From NCBI GenBank assembly GCA_015067725.1, contig SVLX01000024.1, positions 1 through 38,910 on the forward strand: DNA of 38,910 nucleotides, written 5' to 3'. This DNA comes from Oscillospiraceae bacterium (GTDB lineage: Bacteria; Bacillota; Clostridia; Oscillospirales; Oscillospiraceae). The notes under the pieces were generated by a model, which made no database searches, was not told the DNA's origin, and saw only the letters and a program-made list of their open reading frames with translations. The number at the start of each line of letters is the position of its first letter. Positions within the stretch are counted from its first letter, which is position 1. This document shows positions 32,495 through 38,910 of this stretch, one piece after another. Position numbers and translations under genes: made by a program.

Positions 32495-33562
32495 ATGGAA
32501 ATCAAGATTAAAAAACAACCCCACCTGCTGTTGGATGCCGCCGATCTGGTCTGCGCGTATGTCAACGGAATTGAGCCTCGGTACTTAACGGGTGATGGGG
32601 AATTCTGCATTCCTGCTGAAGAAGTTATGAAAATGATGAACACGGTATGTGCTGATTTGGATTTGGAATCCAGCAGAGTCAGATTGTATTTTCGTGGCTA
32701 CAAACTGGATGAAAACAGCGCCGGAGATCAGCGGATGGCTTGCATAGCCTATATCCTGATGAACTCCAACAATGATGATTTATGGTCTTTTGAAGAATTG
32801 CGGAAGGCGTTACACAATAGTTATATCGGAACCGGTAAGCCATACAAAATCAATTCCTTTGGCATGACCGGATTCGGCTGGGATGCTTGCAGCGATGAGC
32901 GATCAATCTCTGATGAATTGGACAAGCAGGCTATGCCGGATGCCCTCCGGTTGCGACTGGCCGAGGTGCTCTCGGCTTATCACAAGCATGTGGATCAACT
33001 GTGTGATTTGTTGGAACCTCTTGCAGAACGGCTGAGACCGCTGATGGAGCCCTGGATCGAGAAACTGCAACCGCGAATTGAGCAGTGGCAGGCCGCTCTG
33101 GAGACAGAGGAGAAATTGCGCGATTTTCTTTCCCGTTTTAATACCAATCTGGATACGACGAAGTGCATCTATCTGACCCCTCAGATGTTCTACCCCTCTA
33201 CCTGTCAGGGCGTTTTTACCCGCACGGATGTGCTTTATTGCAGCGCAGGTGTCGGATTGCAAATTGGTCAGGCAGAAAGGGAAAACACAGTGCAATCAAG
33301 GGCTGCCGCTTTGCGGCAACTTGCAAATGCAGACCGTATCGAGATGCTCCGCCTGATGGCAGGTAAGGGAATGCGTCCCAGAGAGATTGCCAGAAAACTG
33401 TCGATCAATCCCGGTACCGTTTTTCGGGACCTTAACAATATGTGTCAGGTTCACTTGCTGAAAATTGTTCCCGAAGAAGGCGGTTATACCTATGTTACAA
33501 ATTTGGACTACCTGAAACGGGCGGTAAATCACCTGATCGAATATATTGAGGGTGGAGAATAA
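32495..33562 (+). CDS. ArsR-like winged-helix regulator R3 with large N-terminal domain
   Basis: 355 residues, start at 32495 behind GAGGTG. Closest visible relative is R2 (DLVCAYVNGIEP, AYHKHVDQLCDLLEPLAERLRPLMEP, FYPS, YCSAGVGL). The C-terminal winged helix (about 271-355) has LANADRIEMLRLMAGKGM, IARKLSINPGTVFRDLNNM and a wing. The N-terminal domain of about 270 residues is not a family I recognise. No metal motif, signal peptide or membrane segment. It ends 81 bp before protease P3 with only a weak hairpin (33595-33612) in between, so R3-P3 is probably one transcript. Likely a DNA-binding regulator of its own unit (inference from position). Confidence 0.87.
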   Translation: MEIKIKKQPHLLLDAADLVCAYVNGIEPRYLTGDGEFCIPAEEVMKMMNTVCADLDLESSRVRLYFRGYKLDENSAGDQRMACIAYILMNSNNDDLWSFEELRKALHNSYIGTGKPYKINSFGMTGFGWDACSDERSISDELDKQAMPDALRLRLAEVLSAYHKHVDQLCDLLEPLAERLRPLMEPWIEKLQPRIEQWQAALETEEKLRDFLSRFNTNLDTTKCIYLTPQMFYPSTCQGVFTRTDVLYCSAGVGLQIGQAERENTVQSRAAALRQLANADRIEMLRLMAGKGMRPREIARKLSINPGTVFRDLNNMCQVHLLKIVPEEGGYTYVTNLDYLKRAVNHLIEYIEGGE

Positions 33563-33643
33563 CCGTGAGCGCATAACTTTTGCCCCGGTATAAGCTGCAG
33601 AACTGTCTGTAGTTTATATAGATTTAATTATGGAGGTATACCC

Positions 33644-36600
33644 ATGAAAAAGAAACTTCTGGCACTACTCCTGGCGATGGTTCTTGGGGTCACCTGCCTG
33701 GTGTCACCGGCCATGGCATCCCCGACAGACGCGCAAACCAGCGAAAGTCTGTCCGACCCCACCTTTATTCCTAAGACGGTTGTCGATGACGAAGATGTGG
33801 TGGAAATCACAGAAAAGGACACCACCGCAAAGCGGATTATGGTGTCTGTTGAGAACGGCAGTACCGTATTCCTGCAGACCAGCGATTTGGAGCTGGCTGT
33901 TGCGGCCGCCGATGACCAGAGAACAGAACTCCATGCGGCTGAAAATGCCGTTGCTTCTGCCCTGGGTCAGGATATTCAGGTGGAGCATTACTTCTCCTTG
34001 CTGTTCAATGGCTTCTCTTTTGAGGGCGAGGCATGGATGATTGAGGCCATCTGCCAGATCGATGGGCTGTCCGCTATGGAGGCGCCTGTGTTTGAACTGA
34101 TTGAGCCCGAAGCAGAGGACACAGAGATTGACTTGACCCCCAATACAACTACCGCTGTGGGTATGGTGGGCGCAACCGATGCCTGGGGTCTGGGTTACAC
34201 CGGCAAGGGCATGGTGGTTGCGGTTATTGACACCGGCATCAAGCAGACCCATGAGGCATTCTCTGTTGAGCCTGAGGGCGCAAAGATTGATAAGGCTTAC
34301 CTGGAGAATGTGTTCACCCAGTATGGCGACAAGATGCACGGCAAGAACCCTGAGGGTGCTTACTATAACGCCAAGTTGCCCTACAACTGGGACTATTTTG
34401 ACAATGACCATATTCCCAACCATACCCAGTCTGCCCATGGCTCCCATGTGGCGGGTATCGTGGCCGGCAACAATGGCAGTAATTTTAAGGGCATTGCTCC
34501 CGACGCACAGATTATCCCTCTGCAGATTTTCAACTATCAGGGTGGCGCTACGCTGGACTTGATGTTGGCTTCCATGGAAGACTGTGTGTATCTGGGTGTT
34601 GATGCGGTCAATATGTCTCTGGGTATTGCAAACGCCTTTGAGACCTATGAGTGGCCCGCTGACTTTGGTCCGGTTTTTGAAGCATTGGAGAAGGCCGGTG
34701 TTGCCGTCTGCGTTTCCGCCGGTAATGATGCCCATGCCTATGTCTCCACGATTTTCGGTGACTGGTGGAAGATGAGATATCAGTGGTCCTCCAGCAACCC
34801 GGACCATGGCATTATCGGCTCTCCCGCCATTTATACCGGCGCATTTGCTGTGGGTAACTCCAGCAATGTGGTGAGAACCACGGTGGATATGTTCAAACTG
34901 GGCGGCGTGGAGATTCTGCCCAATAAGACCAGTGCCGCCAATGGTTTGCGGTATTCGGATATTGATGCCGGTCTTTATCAGATTGTCAATTGCGGCACCG
35001 GCAATCCCGATGAATTCGCTGCCGCCGGTGACTTAACCGGAAAGATTGCTCTGGTGCAGCAGGGCGGTACTTATAATGGCGCAACGATAACAGACGATCA
35101 AAAGGCTGCCCGGGCTGCCGCTGCCGGCGCCATTGGTGTGTTGATTTACAAAGAGACTGCTGGCGGTGCCTTTACCTCAGGCTATGCCGATGGTATTGCC
35201 GTGGCCGCCATTACTTTGGATGACGGCAAGGCCATTATTGCCGCCATGGGCAATGGAAACACCACGGAGATGGTTCTGGCCCATGAGTTTAATTACCGGA
35301 CGGCCACCATGCACTATTCTTCCTCCTATGGTCCCACGGCTCAGCTTTCCATTAAGCCTGAGATTACAGCCCCCGGCACGGACATCAACTCCGTTAACGG
35401 CACGCAGTGGACGAATGATACCGCCTATACCAAAATGACCGGTACTTCCATGGCTGCGCCTGCTATTTCTGGTGGCGTTCTGCTGATGAAGCAGTATCTG
35501 AAGACGCTGTTCCCCAATGCCACCGCTCCGGAACTGACCGAACTGGCATATGCCTTTATGATGAGCACCGCCGGACAAGCCAAGGGATTTGTCCGTCAGC
35601 AGGGTGCCGGTGTCATGGATCTGGAGTCTGCCACCAAGGCAACGGCTTACCTGACCACCACTGAGGGCAAGCGTCCCAAACTGCAACTGGACGACAGCGC
35701 CAACGGCGAATTCTCCATCTCCTTCAAGATCCACAATGTGGGCACAACCGACAAGACCTATACCGTTGGTGTTACCGCTCTGACCGAAGATACCTTCGGC
35801 ATGGTCTATCAGGGCTACCATAGCGACCGGGTCAGCGCAAAGATGTCCGCAGAAATCTGCAAGAGATGGGGCTTCCATCTGGTGAACCCCACTGCCGAAA
35901 CGGTAACCCTGTGTAATGGCACGGTAAAGGATGTCAGCAAGATGGTTACCCTGGATGGCGAAAAGAACGTCACGGTCAAGGCAGGAGAGACAGCAACCGT
36001 AAGCCTGACCCTGAAAGCCAATCCGGAACTGCTGGACTACTTCAAGGAGAAGTGCCCCGCCGGTATGTATCTGGAAGGCTGGATTAAGCTCATTGATATG
36101 ACCGCCAATAACCCTGTGGATCTGTCCATTCCCTATCTGGGCTTCGTGGGTGACTGGGATTATCCTGCCATGATTGACGAAGGCTGGTGGTGGCAGGAAT
36201 ACTACGGTGTCAACAATATGGCACAGTTCTATGTCTCCAACGTTAAGGGCGGTATTTTCGCAGGCTATGGCGATGCAGAGCAGGGTCTGGGCCTGAACTG
36301 GTACTGGGATGAGACCGGCGAGACCTATCTTGCCGACCGAAATGCCATTTCCCCCAACGGTGACGGCTATCTTGATGCGCTGACTACGCTGGAGTTCTCC
36401 CTCCTGCGCCAGCCCAGAAGCGTGAAACTGTACCGGGAGTTTGCTGACGGCAGCAGACAGGGAATGTATGATGCCAGCTATGCTTTCCGCCGTGAGACCA
36501 CGGACGGTGTTACATCGACCGTAAGAGGTCTGTCCTACAGCGCCATCTACCCCGATTATCACGCCAGCGATCTGGAAGAGAACGAGACGGCTACACTCGT

Positions 36601-38910
36601 CCTTGAGGCTTATCTGGATCACGACGAATTCAAGCTGGAAGACAACAAGTTTGCCAAGATTGAGATTCCTGTGACCAAGGATACCATTGCTCCCGTGGTT
36701 AAGGCGATCCCCGGCGGCGTTGAAATTCAGGATACCAACTATGTGGCGTACTATGCCATTTATACCGATGCCCGCCATACCGACATGGTCTTTGAGGATG
36801 GTGTCTTTGCCATGGAGCGGGGCGTCAAGGAAACCTACATGACCGATATGGACGAATTCTTTGTTGCGGTTGCCGACTATGCCCAGAATGAAGCGTTCTA
36901 CTATATCACTGACGGTGTTGCTTATCTGCTGGACGGCGAAGGCTTTGACCATGGCAGAACCATCGTGGGCGAGACCCATATGATTAACCTGACGGCAGCC
37001 AATGAGGCAGCGGAATTTGCATGGTACAGCTTCTCCGAAAAACTGGACCAGCAGCCCCTGCGGCTGACTGAGATTACCAATATGTCCGATGACCTGGCCA
37101 AGCCTGCTTATAAGTCTGAAACGGACATTCACGGCATGGGCAAGGGTGCGGATGGAAAGATCTATGGTTCCAGCCTGTCCTATCTGTATACCATTGACCC
37201 TGTCACCTTTGAGAAAACCAAAATCGCAAGATACAAAACCGAAGGCAAGGCGGATACGGCAATCTGGGCGTTCAACGTATCTCCTGCAGGCAAGCTGTAT
37301 GGTGTTGTGGGCTACGATGGCAACGCAACGAAGGATATCTCTTTCTGTTCCATTGATCCTGAGACTGCGGAAATTACCCTCCTGTGGTCCATTAAAAATT
37401 ACTTCCCGTACCGCAGAGGCTTTGACTTTGTGGACGAGGATACGGTGATTATGGTGAACCAGTCCGGCAACAACAATGTGCAGTACATCAATGTCAATGA
37501 TGGCACCATTGAGAAAGCCGTGGACATTGGAGCCAAGGGTGACCACAATAAGAGCGTTCTGTACAGTATGTACGGCTATGTTCAGGGCCTGCTCTATGAT
37601 GAGGTAGAAAACTGCATTTATGCCGGCGGTTGCATGACCAAGAACCGTGAGTCCCGAATCAATGAGTCCCTCATCTGGAAGTGTGACCTGGATACCTATC
37701 AGTTGGATTACATGGTGCCCGGCTACATGGGCGGCAAGGGCCTGTTTGCCCTGACCTTCCTGGATGAGCTGGTGGATATCCCCGAGCAAGAGCACATCTG
37801 CTACATCAAGGAAGTGGTTGAAGGCGACTGTCTGAACGATGGCTATACCCTGAAGGTTTGTGCCGAATGTGGTGAGGAATTCAAGGAGAACGTGACCGAG
37901 GCCAAGGGCCACGATTACGAAGCCGTTGTGACAGAGCCCACCTGCACCACCCTGGGTTACACCACCTACACCTGTGCCAACTGCGGCGACAGCTACAAGG
38001 ACGACTACACCCCCACCACCGACCACGTTTACGGCGAATGGGAAACCGTCACCGCTCCCACCTGCAACGCCAAGGGTCAGGAGAAGCGCACCTGCGTCTG
38101 CGGTGCTGCCCAGTACCGTGACACCGACAAGACCGGCCACGACTATGAAGCCGTTGTAACTGCACCCACCTGCACCACCCTGGGTTACACCACTTATACC
38201 TGTACCGTCTGCGGCGACACCTACAAGTCTGACTTTGTGGAGACCATTGGCCATAAGTACACGGAAGAAGTGGTTGCCCCCACCTGCACCGATATGGGCT
38301 ACACCATCTTCACCTGCCACTGCGGTCACCGCTATGAGGGCAACTTCGTCGCTCCCACCGGCCATAAGTTTGGTGAATGGACCGTGACCAAGGAAGCCAC
38401 CTGCGTAGAGAACGGCGAAGAAACCCGCACCTGCGCCTGCGGCGAGACTGAGACTCACTCCACCTTCAAGACTGACCATAAGTATGAGACTGCTGTAGTT
38501 GAACCCACCTGTACCGAAGTCGGTTACACCAACCACATCTGTACCGTCTGCGGCCACAACTACATCACTGACCTGACCCAGCCTACCGGTCACGACTACG
38601 AAGCTACCGTGACCGCCCCCACCTGCACCGAGGACGGCTACACCACTTACACCTGTACCGTCTGCGGCGAGAGCTATGTGGACGACATCGTTCCCGCTAC
38701 CGGTCACACCTTCGGTGAATGGGTTCTCACCACCGAGCCCGGTTGCACCGAAGCTGGCGAGGAAATCCGCTATTGCGCCGACTGCGACGCCACCGAGACC
38801 CGTGAAGTCGCTCCCGTCTGCCTCGCTGAGAAGTTCACTGATGTTGACACCAAGCAGTGGTATCATGAGGGTGTCTGCTATGTCATCCGCAACGGTCTGA
38901 TGAACGGCAA
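33644..38910 (+). CDS. Giant SLH-anchored subtilisin-like (S8) cell-surface protease P3 (cut by window end)
   Basis: Open from the ATG at 33644 (GGAGGT about 6 nt upstream) to the window edge: 1,755 complete codons, no stop. Signal peptide ending near AMA (23-25), propeptide, catalytic D196 (VIDTG), H265 (HGSHVAG) and S602 (GTSMAAP). A PA-like insert, Fn3/FlgD-like modules (ADRNAISPNGDG), beta-rich region, nine Cys/His repeats (1384-1723) and the beginning of the first SLH domain (from about 1731) follow. The catalytic domain is closer to P1 than to P2 (for example PEGAYYNAK, DHIPNHT and SLGIAN shared). The remaining SLH domains and stop must lie beyond the window; by comparison with P1 and P2 about 180 residues are missing. 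Confidence 0.93.
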   Translation, partial: MKKKLLALLLAMVLGVTCLVSPAMASPTDAQTSESLSDPTFIPKTVVDDEDVVEITEKDTTAKRIMVSVENGSTVFLQTSDLELAVAAADDQRTELHAAENAVASALGQDIQVEHYFSLLFNGFSFEGEAWMIEAICQIDGLSAMEAPVFELIEPEAEDTEIDLTPNTTTAVGMVGATDAWGLGYTGKGMVVAVIDTGIKQTHEAFSVEPEGAKIDKAYLENVFTQYGDKMHGKNPEGAYYNAKLPYNWDYFDNDHIPNHTQSAHGSHVAGIVAGNNGSNFKGIAPDAQIIPLQIFNYQGGATLDLMLASMEDCVYLGVDAVNMSLGIANAFETYEWPADFGPVFEALEKAGVAVCVSAGNDAHAYVSTIFGDWWKMRYQWSSSNPDHGIIGSPAIYTGAFAVGNSSNVVRTTVDMFKLGGVEILPNKTSAANGLRYSDIDAGLYQIVNCGTGNPDEFAAAGDLTGKIALVQQGGTYNGATITDDQKAARAAAAGAIGVLIYKETAGGAFTSGYADGIAVAAITLDDGKAIIAAMGNGNTTEMVLAHEFNYRTATMHYSSSYGPTAQLSIKPEITAPGTDINSVNGTQWTNDTAYTKMTGTSMAAPAISGGVLLMKQYLKTLFPNATAPELTELAYAFMMSTAGQAKGFVRQQGAGVMDLESATKATAYLTTTEGKRPKLQLDDSANGEFSISFKIHNVGTTDKTYTVGVTALTEDTFGMVYQGYHSDRVSAKMSAEICKRWGFHLVNPTAETVTLCNGTVKDVSKMVTLDGEKNVTVKAGETATVSLTLKANPELLDYFKEKCPAGMYLEGWIKLIDMTANNPVDLSIPYLGFVGDWDYPAMIDEGWWWQEYYGVNNMAQFYVSNVKGGIFAGYGDAEQGLGLNWYWDETGETYLADRNAISPNGDGYLDALTTLEFSLLRQPRSVKLYREFADGSRQGMYDASYAFRRETTDGVTSTVRGLSYSAIYPDYHASDLEENETATLVLEAYLDHDEFKLEDNKFAKIEIPVTKDTIAPVVKAIPGGVEIQDTNYVAYYAIYTDARHTDMVFEDGVFAMERGVKETYMTDMDEFFVAVADYAQNEAFYYITDGVAYLLDGEGFDHGRTIVGETHMINLTAANEAAEFAWYSFSEKLDQQPLRLTEITNMSDDLAKPAYKSETDIHGMGKGADGKIYGSSLSYLYTIDPVTFEKTKIARYKTEGKADTAIWAFNVSPAGKLYGVVGYDGNATKDISFCSIDPETAEITLLWSIKNYFPYRRGFDFVDEDTVIMVNQSGNNNVQYINVNDGTIEKAVDIGAKGDHNKSVLYSMYGYVQGLLYDEVENCIYAGGCMTKNRESRINESLIWKCDLDTYQLDYMVPGYMGGKGLFALTFLDELVDIPEQEHICYIKEVVEGDCLNDGYTLKVCAECGEEFKENVTEAKGHDYEAVVTEPTCTTLGYTTYTCANCGDSYKDDYTPTTDHVYGEWETVTAPTCNAKGQEKRTCVCGAAQYRDTDKTGHDYEAVVTAPTCTTLGYTTYTCTVCGDTYKSDFVETIGHKYTEEVVAPTCTDMGYTIFTCHCGHRYEGNFVAPTGHKFGEWTVTKEATCVENGEETRTCACGETETHSTFKTDHKYETAVVEPTCTEVGYTNHICTVCGHNYITDLTQPTGHDYEATVTAPTCTEDGYTTYTCTVCGESYVDDIVPATGHTFGEWVLTTEPGCTEAGEEIRYCADCDATETREVAPVCLAEKFTDVDTKQWYHEGVCYVIRNGLMNG
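37793..38812 (+). repeat. Nine tandem Cys/His repeats in P3
   Basis: 1,020 bp, the same length as in P1. From about 37896 on, the DNA is almost the same as P1 and P2, with scattered and mostly synonymous changes, whereas the upstream 1.3 kb coding for the beta-rich region is clearly different. Confidence 0.9.

Overview
The window looks like a chromosomal segment of a low-oxygen gut Firmicute, most probably a Clostridia/Oscillospiraceae-type organism. This is inferred from protein families, strong AGGAGG-type ribosome sites, sigma-A promoters, UUCG-loop terminators and SLH-anchored exoproteins; no rRNA or marker gene fixes the taxon. GC content is moderate to high. No tRNA, rRNA, CRISPR array or insertion sequence was recognised.

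Left part (1-17.5 kb), mostly housekeeping. A 98-bp tandem repeat and an array of tiny hairpins lie downstream of a recJ-relA pair on the minus strand. Divergent from it are a FemAB-type peptidoglycan aminoacyltransferase and a DUF2500-like membrane protein. Next, on the minus strand, is a three-gene cluster: a small protein resembling DUF6935, then two related exported, membrane-anchored proteins with Cys/His-rich repeats. Upstream of that is an overlapping four-gene operon: a siroheme/4Fe-4S reductase-like protein plus a FecCD-type ABC importer (lipoprotein, permease, ATPase). recQ and a GtrA-like membrane protein follow.

Right part (17.5-38.9 kb), the striking region. Three giant (about 1,900 aa) paralogous cell-surface subtilisin-like (S8) proteases lie in tandem on the plus strand. 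Each has a signal peptide, propeptide, catalytic domain with a PA-like insert, Fn3/FlgD-like region, a divergent beta-rich region, a tract of 9-10 Cys/His repeats of about 38 aa, and SLH domains; the third gene runs off the window. They alternate with three paralogous regulators that have a roughly 280-residue unrecognised N-terminal domain and a C-terminal ArsR-like winged helix. The order is P1 - R1 | R2-P2 | R3-P3, with regulator and protease 67-81 bp apart in the last two pairs. Promoters, inverted repeats and terminators can be read around each cassette.

The catalytic and substrate-facing parts of the proteases have diverged, while the Cys/His-repeat and SLH coding DNA is almost identical in all three, suggesting concerted evolution. 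My reading is a tandemly amplified regulator-plus-surface-protease system, each protease probably controlled by its own regulator. The regulators' ligand, the protease substrates and the role of the Cys/His repeats cannot be told from sequence.
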